DNA of 64,000 nucleotides from Saccharomyces paradoxus (GCF_002079055.1 NC_047497.1:478501-542500); one strand, 5' to 3'. Positions 30,808 to 40,521 are shown, counted from the stretch's first letter. Numbers and translations: made by a program. Notes: generated from the letters alone by a model not told the origin.

Positions 30808-30825
30808 CTCATCGCAAATTTTTCA
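30808..30825 (-). promoter_or_regulatory. PAC and RRPE motifs of the DBP7 promoter
   Basis: CTCATCGC at 30808-30815 is the exact complement of the PAC motif GCGATGAG. It is directly followed by aaatttttca (30816-30825), the complement of the RRPE motif TGAAAAATTT. The pair lies about 130-150 bp upstream of the DBP7 ATG. Dot6/Tod6 bind PAC and Stb3 binds RRPE to switch ribosome-biogenesis genes with TORC1 and PKA activity. Confidence 0.8.
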
Positions 30826-31007
30826 AGAAAATCGGCAACCTAAAATATCAGGGCTTTCAACGTTTTTTCCTAGGGTATTAATTTGTTTTGTAGTAGGTAT
30901 CTTGGAAAATTCGCTCAATTGTTCAGGTCTTAGGGTTAGTATTCTGGCAAAAATTATTCAAGAAAAAAAAGAAATGTTGTAATAAATGTAGATGATGAAT
31001 AAAGCGA

Positions 31008-31015
31008 GAGATGAG
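31008..31015 (+). promoter_or_regulatory. PAC-like octamer upstream of RPC37
   Basis: GAGATGAG matches the PAC consensus GCGATGAG at seven of eight bases, 57 bp upstream of the RPC37 ATG. PAC was named for its presence in Pol A (I) and Pol C (III) subunit genes, which fits this gene. Confidence 0.45.
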
Positions 31016-31071
31016 CTAAGATGATCTGGCTGAAACAGTGCAGGTAAACGTGCAGTAGGTTGGTGTTATAG

Positions 31072-31920
31072 ATGAGTATTGACAACAAGTTGTTTGTTAC
31101 TGAAGAGGAGGAGGAAGACAGGACGCAGGACCGTGCTGATGTTGAGGATGAGTCTAATGATGTTGATATGATAGCGGATGAGAACGGTACAGACAGCGCT
31201 ATTGCTAACGAACAAGAGAAAGGAGCCGAAGAAGTAACAGCTGGAGAAGATACCGGTGAAGAAGAAGAGGATGACCCAGTAATCGAGGAGTTTCCATTGA
31301 ATATCTCCGGAAACGATGAGTCACTACATGTGTTTCAGTACGCAAATAGACCAAGGCTGGTGGGACGCAAGCCTGCTGAGCATCCGTTCATCTCTGCGGC
31401 GAGATATAAACCCAAGTCGCATCTATGGGAAATAGACATTCCTTTAGATGAACAGGCCTTCTATAACAAGGATAAAGCTGAGAGCGATTGGAACGGTGTC
31501 AATGTCCAGACATTAAAAGGCGTAGGCGTGGAAAACGATGGCCAGTATGCTGCGTTTGTCAAAGATATGCAGGTCTATTTGGTACCTGTTGAGAGGGTAG
31601 CACAACTGAAACCATATTTTAGGTATATTGACGACGTGAATGTAACAAGAAAGCAGGAGGACGCCAAAAGGAACCCCAATCCTTCCTCACAACGTGCTCA
31701 GGTGGTCACCATGTCTGTCAAGAGCGTCAATGATCCTTCACAGAACAGGCTCACTGGTTCCCTGCTGGCACATAAAGTGGCCGATGAAGAGGCTAACCTT
31801 GAATTGACCTGGGCAGAAGGTACTTTTGAGCAGTTCAAAGAAACTGTAGTGAAGGAAGCCGAAGATAAAACCTTGATAGCTTTAGAAAAACAAGAAGACT
31901 ATATAGATAATTTAGTTTGA
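31072..31920 (+). CDS. RPC37: RNA polymerase III subunit C37
   Basis: A 282-residue protein, same length as the S. cerevisiae subunit as I recall it. Rpc37 pairs with Rpc53 to form the TFIIF-like module of Pol III and acts in initiation, termination and reinitiation. The N-terminal 75 residues are strongly acidic (EEEEEDRTQDRADVEDE; GEDTGEEEEDD) and probably disordered. The dimerisation core begins near FPLNISGNDESLHVFQYANRPR (about 83-104; one beta-barrel half). The C-terminal region (LELTWAEGTFEQFKETVVKEAEDK) includes the segment near the active centre needed for termination. The start ATG lies 395 bp from the DBP7 start. Confidence 0.96.
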   Translation: MSIDNKLFVTEEEEEDRTQDRADVEDESNDVDMIADENGTDSAIANEQEKGAEEVTAGEDTGEEEEDDPVIEEFPLNISGNDESLHVFQYANRPRLVGRKPAEHPFISAARYKPKSHLWEIDIPLDEQAFYNKDKAESDWNGVNVQTLKGVGVENDGQYAAFVKDMQVYLVPVERVAQLKPYFRYIDDVNVTRKQEDAKRNPNPSSQRAQVVTMSVKSVNDPSQNRLTGSLLAHKVADEEANLELTWAEGTFEQFKETVVKEAEDKTLIALEKQEDYIDNLV

Positions 31921-32050
31921 AGTACATAATGCATTATCAAAGAAAGAACAGCATCTGACATCGGTTCATAAAAAAAGATGTTCTTGTGCTTTTTCCTCTG
32001 TTTCTATTAAGTTATTGCGTACATAAGGCTATATATTCCCGTGATTTTTT

Positions 32051-32968
32051 TCAATCATACCACATCTTGATTAACTCTTCTGAAACGGCACTTGGAGTTA
32101 GGACCCCTAAGTCTGTGATCAATGCAGTAATGTATTCTTGTGCGGTATAGTCGATAGTGGGCCCACGCAATGCATCTTCCAAATCGTCTGTACGGCGTGT
32201 GAAATCCAAAGGAGGGCCGGCCATAGGTAAGTCATCGGAAGACAATGGAAACATACGAACGAACTTGTGACTTTCGGTGACCACGTAGAATGGTTTTCTT
32301 GCATTGTGTGCTAGAACACCCACTGAATAAGTACCTACGAGATTTATAATACCACCTGATTCTGCCACACCCTCAGCACCAACAAACACTTTGTCGACTT
32401 TGTCGATTACTGCCCCAACCGCGCTATCGACAATAAGGGTCACAGGTATGCCCTTTTGCTCAAGTAAAGAATATAACTGGTTCCCCTGTTTACTTGGCCT
32501 TGATTCTGTCACAACGCACCTAAACCTAATAAACTTATTTGCTGCGTGGTTTAATAACGAAAATACTGCTCTCGAATAACCATGTACCAAAATGATATCA
32601 TCATCAGCTATGAAATCTACCCCTATTTCTGCAATTTTGTTACGTGATTTTTTGGCTCTCGATACAAAAAGTTGACCGTTCTCAATTAAGTGCTGTTTAC
32701 AGTTTTCCCAATCACCGTATAAATGAAGATTTCTTAAGACAAACCTCATGAAAATATCACAACCGGCTCTCAAGGATACCGAATTCGGAATGGATTTAAT
32801 AAGTTCTTCCGTGGAACTCTTTATTGTGTTAATCATTTCCGCCGCTGTTTCTGGTGTTTTTATTCTTAATAATGTGACCAATGCTTCAATGGCAGCAATC
32901 GGCATTGTCATCTCAGTATCTTCTTCTAGAAACCTCAGATAAGTTTCTGTAATATTAAACTCCGACAT
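32051..32968 (-). CDS. GCN3: eIF2B alpha subunit Gcn3
   Basis: A 305-residue regulatory subunit of the guanine-nucleotide exchange factor eIF2B. With Gcd2 and Gcd7 it senses phosphorylated eIF2 and mediates translational induction of GCN4 on amino-acid starvation. The N-terminal half is helical (ETYLRFLEEDTEMTMPIAA; TLLRIKTPETAAEMINTI). The C-terminal half is the Rossmann-like eIF2B alpha/beta/delta fold, with motifs IILVHGYSRAVF, RCVVTESRPSKQG, DKVFVGAEGVAESGGIINLVGTY (in pieces) and KPFYVVTESHKF. Length equals S. cerevisiae Gcn3. It converges with RPC37 (130 bp between stops). Confidence 0.97.
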   Translation of the reverse strand: MSEFNITETYLRFLEEDTEMTMPIAAIEALVTLLRIKTPETAAEMINTIKSSTEELIKSIPNSVSLRAGCDIFMRFVLRNLHLYGDWENCKQHLIENGQLFVSRAKKSRNKIAEIGVDFIADDDIILVHGYSRAVFSLLNHAANKFIRFRCVVTESRPSKQGNQLYSLLEQKGIPVTLIVDSAVGAVIDKVDKVFVGAEGVAESGGIINLVGTYSVGVLAHNARKPFYVVTESHKFVRMFPLSSDDLPMAGPPLDFTRRTDDLEDALRGPTIDYTAQEYITALITDLGVLTPSAVSEELIKMWYD

Positions 32969-33442
32969 CCTTGCTTTCGATCTGCGGTATGCTTAGGTTT
33001 TTCAAAATGATATATATCAACTACAGTGAAGAAATCTATGATTAAGATGATTTCGTTCACTATTTGAGCACTATGATACTTACATTTCACCATAGGCTTT
33101 ACCAATTTTTTCATTTTTTTTTTTTCATTTTTCTTCGGATGAAATTTATCTATTGTAAAAATGAAATGTAAGAAGCTATATACATCTAACTCTAATGGTG
33201 CTGTGCCGTGTTGGACTCTTTCGATAGAGCGGCATACTCTCCAACATGGTAAAATAATGGGAATGGAGTCCTTACTCCTCTTCACAAAAGAGATACCATT
33301 CGTGGCGCTATTTCTTACCGACATAAAATGAGGCCAACTATTCTTGTAAGCGCTAATTATATATGTTTAGTTTTCATCCTGAAAAGCAATAGGAATACAA
33401 GCTATCAGTTGGTTATTATCTTGTATTTGCTTTGTAAGAAGT
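32969..33442. other. GCN3 promoter region
   Basis: 474 bp upstream of GCN3 on the minus strand. It includes an A/T tract near 33110-33130. The part from about 33340 may be a further, very degraded stretch of the delta relic that is clearer from 33443. No exact Gcn4 site is seen. Confidence 0.5.
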
Positions 33443-33576
33443 GATCGCTTGCATCAGCTTCTTTTAGATTCGACTACTGTATTTCATAACTTGTATCCTC
33501 CTTTTACGCCGAATGTAATAACTTACTAGTGTCATGACTACTAGTCAATAAACGACACTTGATTCCTATTCCAATA
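33443..33576 (-). mobile_element. Ancient delta LTR relic
   Basis: A strongly diverged fragment that still follows the delta LTR in order on the minus strand: gcttgcatcagcttc, then a block aligned with the AT-rich middle, then ctagtcaataaacgacact and a terminal cctattcca. It resembles the same blocks in the 1087-1416 LTR. Much older than the neighbouring 33730-34047 copy and broken, with only part of one LTR readable. The left limit is uncertain. Confidence 0.65.
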
Positions 33577-33729
33577 GCTTCCTATTCTAATGTATTTGAA
33601 TATCAGGTCTGCTATCACAAAATTTCTTAGAGCAACGTATTTAAGCCTGAGATTTCTTGTGAATATTTGGATAATTGATCTTGATTTGTATGGACTTCCT
33701 TAGAGGTAACCGAAGCACAGGCGCTACCA

Positions 33730-34047
33730 TGAGAATTGGGTGAATAATTAGATAATTGTTGGGATTCCATTGTTACTAAAGGCTATGATATTACGTATAC
33801 AGAATATACTAGAAGTTCTCCTCGACGATATAGGAATCCACAAAAGGGAATCGATAGTTCTACATAGTATTATTACTTTATCTTCTTTCCCTTTATATGC
33901 TATCATTCATTATCCTATTACATTCTCAATCTTTGCATTTCAGCTTCCATTGAATTTGATGACATTTTCTTAGTCTTTATGCCATCGTCTTGCACCGCAT
34001 ATTATAATATAATATTGAATAGATGATATTAGAATTTCATTCCAACA
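33730..34047 (-). mobile_element. Solo LTR, delta family, 318 bp
   Basis: A complete-length solo delta LTR on the minus strand. It starts TGAGAATTGGGTGAATAATT and ends tcattccaaca on the plus strand, so both termini (TGTTGGAA...TCTCA on its own strand) are intact. It has the same length as the copy at 56745-57062 and roughly 90% identity by eye, so both belong to one subgroup. It lies about 100 bp upstream of tRNA-Arg. It appears to have entered an older sigma LTR, whose end follows it at 34048-34132. Confidence 0.94.
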
Positions 34048-34132
34048 ATAATAAGTCTGACAACAAGTTACTCTCCTGAACGACTTTAGGATTGTCAAGA
34101 CATTCGGTATTACCCAAACCCGTAATACAACA
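34048..34132 (+). mobile_element. Sigma (Ty3) LTR, 3' end fragment
   Basis: On the plus strand this matches the last part of sigma: ctgacaacaagttact, then ttaggattgtcaagac, cggtattac and the terminal cgtaatacaaca. It ends 16 bp before tRNA-Arg, the standard Ty3 position. The same blocks, inverted, start the sigma at 1510. The rest of this LTR is not clearly readable beyond the delta; a weak match (gtatttaagcctga) near 33640 may belong to it. A broken, old copy. Confidence 0.82.
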
Positions 34133-34148
34133 TAATTAAGGATTCTTG

Positions 34149-34221
34149 TTCCTCGTGGCCCAATGGTCACGGCGTCTGGCTACGAACCAGAAGATTCCAG
34201 GTTCAAGTCCTGGCGGGGAAG
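34149..34221 (+). tRNA. tR(ACG)K: tRNA-Arg (anticodon ACG)
   Basis: A 73-base gene without intron. The acceptor stem TTCCTCG pairs with CGGGGAA (one T-G pair), with discriminator G at 34221. Anticodon ACG sits in the loop ctACGaa, whose A34 would be edited to inosine. A box and B box (ggttcaagtcc) are present. A T-rich Pol III terminator follows within 10 bases. Confidence 0.97.
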
Positions 34222-34543
34222 AATTATTTTTTTTTGTTTTGCAGTTTTCATACTATTGTCTTTTCAGTGATGTAATAAGGTTAATATGGGGGAAAGAGTA
34301 TGGTTCTGGTGTCGTACAATGCCGTGTTATTTGAACAAGCCGTCATCAACTCTCCGAGGCATTGTTACATCGTTTGGGAAAAATAAGATATGGATAATAG
34401 TGTATCCAAATTTCAACATAAAAATAGAAAAAAGAAAATGAAAAACGGCAATTAAGATACATTGCGTGCAAAGAAAAAGGGTACATATATCCAGTGGTGT
34501 AAGTAATAAAGTAAAATTAATAGATCAATTGGCCTCGAGGAAT

Positions 34544-36841
34544 ATGAGTTTTTTATGGGGATCTACGAAGGCCAAGAAAAGTAAAAATAAAAAGGTCGGA
34601 GGTTCTCTTCCATCAAGTGCTATTTCACAGCAACGTGTAAAGCCAACACGTAAAAATGTTCCCATAGATTACCCAAGGACTTTGGAGAAAGTGCATGGTG
34701 AAAGCTTAATTTTTAGAACATCCCTTTTAACTGAATTGGTGAGTACTGGTAAGTCTGGTATTGGACCTCCAGACTTAATCCATTGTACAGAGCTAGATAA
34801 ATTTCATGATGAAAAAATTGGCGAATTCTTTTACATCACCGGGATCGACGCTTCGAGTATCTCCATGCCAATTGCATTTTTGAAGCTGATAAAATGGAAT
34901 GATGGCAAGAAACTGAAATCAGTATCCTTGAAGAATGACAACATTACGACCTACTGCACCTTCAATATCTTTCAGAGATTGGACATCAGGTTAAGATATG
35001 AATCTGAAGACGTTTATCAAGTTAATGTTATTGATTGTTTGGATGGAAAAAATGAAATATCGTTGAGTGATCTCATTTGGGAAGAAACTTTCGTGAGCTG
35101 CTGCATAAGAAGCATGATCATTAATTCAGATTTTGAAAGAAAAATGCCTGGGTTAGTGGAATTGCCATTTGTTTTTGAAAATCGATGCCCAAGTGATTAC
35201 AAAAGGGTAATTGATTCATTGTGTAAATTCTTACCAAGATTTTTGGAATGTGGTTGGGATTCTACGAAGAGCGTCTACGCAACAATACTAAATAACTACC
35301 TAACCGAATCATTATTGGTATTCCTGTCTATAACTCCAGGATTTATAACAGACTATGCGATCCAAGTTTTAGATAAACTAATCACGAACGACCCATCAAA
35401 TTCTAGATATTACGCTATTGTTATTATTTCTATCATGGAACAAAGCAGTGACCGCGATTTAGAAATGGTTAAACGAATACATGCTGTATTAGACCTATTA
35501 CTACCCGAACTATATGAATTGGCATCTGACGACCCTTACAGTTCCGACTTAATCAATTGCATCACCGATGTGTTAAGCATTCAAGCAAGGTTTCTGTTGG
35601 ATAGCAACGACTATGAACTATCTTTATCTATTGCCACATTGGCCACTAATTTATCTTCAGACAATTTTGAGTCTTGGTTCCTGTTGTGCAAAAGCTATGT
35701 TTTTTTACAGCAGTACGATAAGGCACTGCTCTCAATTAATTCGATGCCCTGTTTAGCTGAATACGACATTGTTAAACAGGCCCAGATCAATGCGTTTAAG
35801 TTGCATATGAACTTCTACAAGGCACCATTATGCCATAGCAGAGAACACTGTACTATGACCTCACATGAGTTGAATCACCTCATGAATACCATGCATTACG
35901 AAAATGAATTGGAGCTGAGGACAATAATATTTGGACGCACTGTAATGCCCAACGAATCTAAATACGGATGTATTGAAGAGATATGGAATAAATCCTGTCT
36001 TGAATTAGGACCCATTTGCGGACCCCAAAGTGACAATCTCATAAACTTTGTCTCTCAGCAAGAGGTAAACACTGTAGGCGATCTAATGTTACTGAAACGA
36101 AGCAAAGAAACCAGACAAACGAGTTGGTTTAGTGAGCAAGTGCGTCTTCTGTTGATGGAGCTAGTTGCTAGAATCGGCTGGAATGCCTTACTTCAGCTAA
36201 GGTCTGAGGTTTTCGTTATGGAAAGCAAATTCAAAATGATAGATTCTTCAGATAAACTGTCCACAGAACTGCGTCAGAAGAGGCTATGCCAGAGATGGTT
36301 TGATTCTATGTTTTTAGACATTTATGAAGACTTGAGTATTAGCACTTCATCTCAAGAAAATAAGGCTACGGCGAAATACAGCGGGTTGGAATGGGAACTG
36401 CTCGGCTTAACTTTGCTTCGAGTCAGTGACTTACCCGATGCAGTAGCATGCCTACGAACAAGTATTTTGGCAAGGTTTGACCCTATCAGTTGTTACCATC
36501 TCTTGAACCTCTATTTATCCATGGGTTTTAATGATGAGTTTATGAGAAGATTTGACGTCGATATCATTTTGGACTTACTAGTGAAATTGATCTCCTTTCG
36601 TATACGCTTCTATGACAGATTTCAGATATTTTCCCTCCAAGTACTAAGGAAGCTAGAGGGGCAGCTAGGCTCCGAAATTATCAAGAATAAAATAATCAAC
36701 TCTCTTTATGGGCAAGCTGGAATTACGTTGGTAATAGATTATATGCTTGGATGCCTTTCTGAGAATGGGGATGAATCCTACTTAGCCTACGAACGGCCTC
36801 TTCCAGAGCTTCCTTCCACTATTCGAGATCCGGTAGGCTAA
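34544..36841 (+). CDS. BCH2: Exomer cargo adaptor Bch2 (ChAP family)
   Basis: Encodes 765 residues from the ATG at 34544. The frame extends 26 codons upstream only to a GTG. Bch2 and its paralogue Bud7 are Chs5-Arf1-binding proteins that, with Chs6 and Bch1, form exomer at the trans-Golgi network and carry Chs3 and Fus1 to the surface. The first 30 residues are basic and Ser/Lys-rich. The body is a folded N-terminal domain (about 60-230), followed by TPR-like helix pairs (YELSLSIATLATNL; SWFLLCKSYVFLQQYDKALLSI; LEWELLGLTLLRVSDLPDAVACL). Length matches that recalled for S. cerevisiae. The upstream gap contains tRNA-Arg and about 320 bp of AT-rich promoter. Confidence 0.96.
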   Translation: MSFLWGSTKAKKSKNKKVGGSLPSSAISQQRVKPTRKNVPIDYPRTLEKVHGESLIFRTSLLTELVSTGKSGIGPPDLIHCTELDKFHDEKIGEFFYITGIDASSISMPIAFLKLIKWNDGKKLKSVSLKNDNITTYCTFNIFQRLDIRLRYESEDVYQVNVIDCLDGKNEISLSDLIWEETFVSCCIRSMIINSDFERKMPGLVELPFVFENRCPSDYKRVIDSLCKFLPRFLECGWDSTKSVYATILNNYLTESLLVFLSITPGFITDYAIQVLDKLITNDPSNSRYYAIVIISIMEQSSDRDLEMVKRIHAVLDLLLPELYELASDDPYSSDLINCITDVLSIQARFLLDSNDYELSLSIATLATNLSSDNFESWFLLCKSYVFLQQYDKALLSINSMPCLAEYDIVKQAQINAFKLHMNFYKAPLCHSREHCTMTSHELNHLMNTMHYENELELRTIIFGRTVMPNESKYGCIEEIWNKSCLELGPICGPQSDNLINFVSQQEVNTVGDLMLLKRSKETRQTSWFSEQVRLLLMELVARIGWNALLQLRSEVFVMESKFKMIDSSDKLSTELRQKRLCQRWFDSMFLDIYEDLSISTSSQENKATAKYSGLEWELLGLTLLRVSDLPDAVACLRTSILARFDPISCYHLLNLYLSMGFNDEFMRRFDVDIILDLLVKLISFRIRFYDRFQIFSLQVLRKLEGQLGSEIIKNKIINSLYGQAGITLVIDYMLGCLSENGDESYLAYERPLPELPSTIRDPVG

Positions 36842-37428
36842 CGGGTTTAATAAGTCTATGCATATGTATATATATATATATATATATGTCTGTATTCTTA
36901 ATGGACAAATTCACGGCTATAATTCTAAAACTATAGCGCGGGTAATATCCTAGTAGTAATTTTTCAACGATTTGACAGAGTAAAAAATGACCAGCGTAAA
37001 AATAACATCAATACGTCAAGGGTATACTAGACCCTTTTCAGCTTTTTCCTCGTCCACTCTAAGACATATCAAAGGTAAGGAAGGTGTTGGATATTTACTA
37101 CTGTAATTTCACCTTTTATTTCTTTTTTTTTGCCGCGCAATTGTTTGTTCGTAATAGATTTTTTATCAAGTCAAGAATTTTTTATTCTTGCAAAGGCCGG
37201 TTCACGAATAAAGAGTTGCATTTGCCTTGTAATTCGTACGGTTGATTGTCATTTTTTGTATTATAATACACGAAGCGTATCTCATTGAAGTATTTCATTT
37301 TTAGCATTTCCTTTATCATCTTTTGTTTTGTTCGTTCATTTACTTTAGTGTTTAATTGATAAGTTCTGGTATCCTCTTCTCTTATTTCACTTCTTTATTT
37401 GCTTTAGTTACGAAACGATTATAACAGC
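36842..37428. other. Intergenic BCH2-SAP190
   Basis: A 587-bp tandem gap. It holds a (TA) run of about 21 bp at 36867-36887 (a likely polyadenylation element for BCH2) and a Reb1 core at 36939-36945. A long T-rich leader lies before SAP190. No ORF or RNA gene is evident. Confidence 0.6.
36939..36945. promoter_or_regulatory. Reb1 site between BCH2 and SAP190
   Basis: An exact CGGGTAA core about 100 bp past the BCH2 stop and 485 bp before SAP190. At this place Reb1 could also act as a road-block terminator for BCH2; that is inference. Confidence 0.5.
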
Positions 37429-40400
37429 ATGTCAGGTTCTTTCTGGAAGTTTGGTCAGGATTACTCAATAGAGTCGCCGGTTTCTAAGATTTTAAATAGT
37501 GCCTTTATTAAAATCGGTAAGGATCAAGATGAGGACGTACCTACTGGCGCACGTGAAGGAAGTACTGATGATGAAGAAGATAAATCGTCACATGGTTACA
37601 TGACTTCTGAAGAGAAAATAGTTATCGAGAACGAAGAGAAGGAAGAAGAAAATAATCTGCCTACTACGGAATCGGAATATGAAAACTACAGACCCAATTT
37701 AGATGTCTTAGACGATTTGTTGGATGATGACGAGCTATACACGGAGTTAATGTGTTCCAATTTCAAGCTACTAATATTCTTGAAGTATCCTGAAGTTTTA
37801 TCAAAATTGATAGAATATGTTACTAACGAGAAGGTTCTCGAAGAAGGAGCAGATAGTGTTAAAAAGCCTGAGATTATTGAAGGTGTAAACGATCGCCCTA
37901 TTTTGATAGAACGGGACAGGAAGGGTGAAAAGGAGGATGCTGAAGAAGATAACTCAGAAGAAATCACAAACGATAGTGATCATGACTCTGGGGATGAGAG
38001 GAGTGTCGATTCCGAAGAAACAAGCATCACTTTGCCCCCAGAATCTGAAGAACAAGTGGAGACTAGAAGAGCCAGGATAGCTGCTGAGATTTTATCAGCG
38101 GATGTATGGCCTATATCCGCCGCAATAATGAAAAATAAAGACCTCCTTGGTAGATTGTGGTCAATACTAGATCACCCAGCTCCCTTACCGATACCTGCTT
38201 CCACTTACTTCATGAAAATAAATGAGAGACTTCTCGATATGGATATAACAGGAATGTTAGAGTTTATATTAAGCCGAGACAGTTTGGTTGCAAGGTTTTT
38301 GACACATGTCGACAATCCATCTTTGATGGACTTCCTTTTGAAAGTTATCTCGACGGATAAACCAGATTCTCCTACAGGAGTCATAAAGATACTAAAATCA
38401 CAGGAATTAATACCTAAACTTTTAGATCATCTTAATCCGGAATACGGCATTTCCACACAGTCTGCGGCCGGCGATTTTATTAAGGCATTTGTCACGTTGA
38501 GCACTAACTCAAGCAATGAGCTTGCTTCGGGAATAGGTCCTAATGAATTGACAAGACAATTAGTATCAGAAGAAATGATAGAAAAGTTGATTAAGATAAT
38601 GTTACAAGGTGGTACATGTTTAAGTAATGGTGTTGGAATTATAATAGAGTTGATTAGAAAGAACAACTCAGATTATGATTTCATTCAATTAGTATACACC
38701 ACTTTAGAAAGTCATCCTCCCACTGATCGAGATCCAATTCACTTGATACATTTGGTCAAGCTTTTTGCTAAGCATATGCCGGATTTTGCTAGTATGCTAA
38801 ACGAAACAAAGTTGCCATTAATGGAAATGCCATTTGGCAGTATTGAACCCCTGGGCTTTGAGAGGTTTAAAATCTGCGAACTTATTGCAGAACTATTGCA
38901 CTGTTCTAATATGACACTACTAAATGAGCCTAATGGCGAGATTATTGCCGAAGAACGCGATATAGAAAGGGCCAAAGAATTTGAAAAAGAAAAAAAAACA
39001 CCCATTGCGAACAATGACGCGGTATATTACGATAAGGATTGTGTGCAAGAGAAGGAGATCACAGAAAATTTAGGCGCTCTTCAAATTAACAATCAAGATG
39101 AAGGCGAAGAGGGTGAACTAGATGATACTGGGATATCAAATGTGAAAGCTGATGTGAAATCAGACGCGAAGGTAGTGGAGGGACTAGAAAATGATGCCTC
39201 TGGGGTTGAGTTGTATGATGAAACTTTGTCTGATACAGAATCCGTTAGAGAATGTCTAAGGGAAAAACCGCTTGTTGGAGATAGACTAAAGATTGCCCTA
39301 GAAGACACTAAAATATTGATCATTATCCTTGACATGTTCACCGAGTTTCCTTGGAACAACTTTTTGCATAATGTAATTTTTGATATTGCCCAGCAAATAT
39401 TCAATGGTCCCCTCAAAACTGGTTATAATAGGTTCCTTTTGAAAGATTATTTGGTTGATGCATACCTAACTAAAAAGATAGTAGATGCCGACGAGGCATG
39501 TCAAGACTATGAAAAAAAGACTGGTTTACGCTATGGCTATATGGGTCATTTGACATTGATCGCCGAAGAAATATCGAAGTTCAAAGAATATATTGACGAA
39601 ATGAAGCTGACGTTTTGTAATACTGCTGTTTCAGATCGACTTGAGGAACCATTTTGGAAAGAATATAGTGAAACAACCTTGGCCGATACGAGAGAGAAGT
39701 ATAACACAGTTCTGGGAGATTTTGGCAATGAGCAGGAAAGCGATGATGATGATGTTATCAGAAATTCTGATTCCGAAGATATAATTGGTGATACAGATGG
39801 CAACGATAATTACGGGAATAGAGAAAATGATGAACTTCTTAGTAATGGACATGATACTGGAAACATGGACTTATACTATAACTTCAATAATAACGAGAAT
39901 GATGAAAATGAAGAAGATTACGCAGAGTATAGTGATGTGGACAATAAAAATTACTATTCTAATGTCGGCACTAATGACGATGATTATGATAGTGATGACG
40001 GTAAATCCAAAAGTGCCGAATCCGACTTTAACGATAAAATATCTGAGGACAGAGACAACAAGAGCCTATATAGCGAGGATAATGACGAAAACAGGAGTGA
40101 CAAATGGGCCTCAGGTACTTCATTGTTCCCCCCAGACCATTTTCCCAGTAGGTCGCAACCTTCAGATCCTAAACTGCAAGACCAGAATATTTTTCAGCAC
40201 CAGTTCGACTTTGATGGTGTTGGCGATGATGATGACTATATGGATCCTAATGATGATGGTCAGTCATATGCTAGACCCGGTAATCCGTTATATACTACTC
40301 CAAAAACTCCACCAAGACCAAAGACTGTTCTTTTCAATTCTTTATCTGCATTGGATAATAATGATGAAGACGAAGAAGCGGCACTAAGCACTAGTGTTGA

Positions 40401-40521
40401 TGATCGAATGGATAATGAGATATCAAGTGATGAGGACTCCGAAGATGAAGATGGAGACAATGATATGGCCAATGATGAGGGCTATTCATTATATAGGTCA
40501 AGAAGTAAAGAGGCTTTCTGA
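37429..40521 (+). CDS. SAP190: Sit4 phosphatase-associated subunit Sap190
   Basis: A 1030-residue protein, close to the 1033 I recall. Sap190 and its paralogue Sap185 bind the PP2A-like phosphatase Sit4 in late G1 and act in the G1/S transition, Elongator-dependent tRNA modification (zymocin sensitivity) and TOR signalling. An acidic N-terminal region (about 30-85) precedes the conserved SAPS core (about 95-310 and 340-560), which is alpha-helical with armadillo-like repeats. An acidic insert splits the core, which resumes with LKIALEDTKILIIILDMF at about 620. The C-terminal 260 residues are extremely acidic (Asp/Asn/Glu) and disordered. Confidence 0.96.
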   Translation: MSGSFWKFGQDYSIESPVSKILNSAFIKIGKDQDEDVPTGAREGSTDDEEDKSSHGYMTSEEKIVIENEEKEEENNLPTTESEYENYRPNLDVLDDLLDDDELYTELMCSNFKLLIFLKYPEVLSKLIEYVTNEKVLEEGADSVKKPEIIEGVNDRPILIERDRKGEKEDAEEDNSEEITNDSDHDSGDERSVDSEETSITLPPESEEQVETRRARIAAEILSADVWPISAAIMKNKDLLGRLWSILDHPAPLPIPASTYFMKINERLLDMDITGMLEFILSRDSLVARFLTHVDNPSLMDFLLKVISTDKPDSPTGVIKILKSQELIPKLLDHLNPEYGISTQSAAGDFIKAFVTLSTNSSNELASGIGPNELTRQLVSEEMIEKLIKIMLQGGTCLSNGVGIIIELIRKNNSDYDFIQLVYTTLESHPPTDRDPIHLIHLVKLFAKHMPDFASMLNETKLPLMEMPFGSIEPLGFERFKICELIAELLHCSNMTLLNEPNGEIIAEERDIERAKEFEKEKKTPIANNDAVYYDKDCVQEKEITENLGALQINNQDEGEEGELDDTGISNVKADVKSDAKVVEGLENDASGVELYDETLSDTESVRECLREKPLVGDRLKIALEDTKILIIILDMFTEFPWNNFLHNVIFDIAQQIFNGPLKTGYNRFLLKDYLVDAYLTKKIVDADEACQDYEKKTGLRYGYMGHLTLIAEEISKFKEYIDEMKLTFCNTAVSDRLEEPFWKEYSETTLADTREKYNTVLGDFGNEQESDDDDVIRNSDSEDIIGDTDGNDNYGNRENDELLSNGHDTGNMDLYYNFNNNENDENEEDYAEYSDVDNKNYYSNVGTNDDDYDSDDGKSKSAESDFNDKISEDRDNKSLYSEDNDENRSDKWASGTSLFPPDHFPSRSQPSDPKLQDQNIFQHQFDFDGVGDDDDYMDPNDDGQSYARPGNPLYTTPKTPPRPKTVLFNSLSALDNNDEDEEAALSTSVDDRMDNEISSDEDSEDEDGDNDMANDEGYSLYRSRSKEAF

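Larger units (their letters stand above)
30678..31071. other. Divergent DBP7-RPC37 promoter
   Basis: 394 bp between two divergent genes that both serve ribosome production. It contains the PAC/RRPE pair near DBP7 and a PAC-like octamer near RPC37. A 66-codon frame inside it (30782-30982) is rejected as chance. Confidence 0.6.

Noticed and set aside
33770-33973. Short frame inside the delta LTR near tRNA-Arg
   Set aside because: It lies wholly in a solo LTR, which is noncoding. A matching frame occurs in the LTR near tRNA-Asp for the same reason.
34146-34334. 62-codon frame covering tRNA-Arg
   Set aside because: Translation of a tRNA gene and its flank; no independent support.
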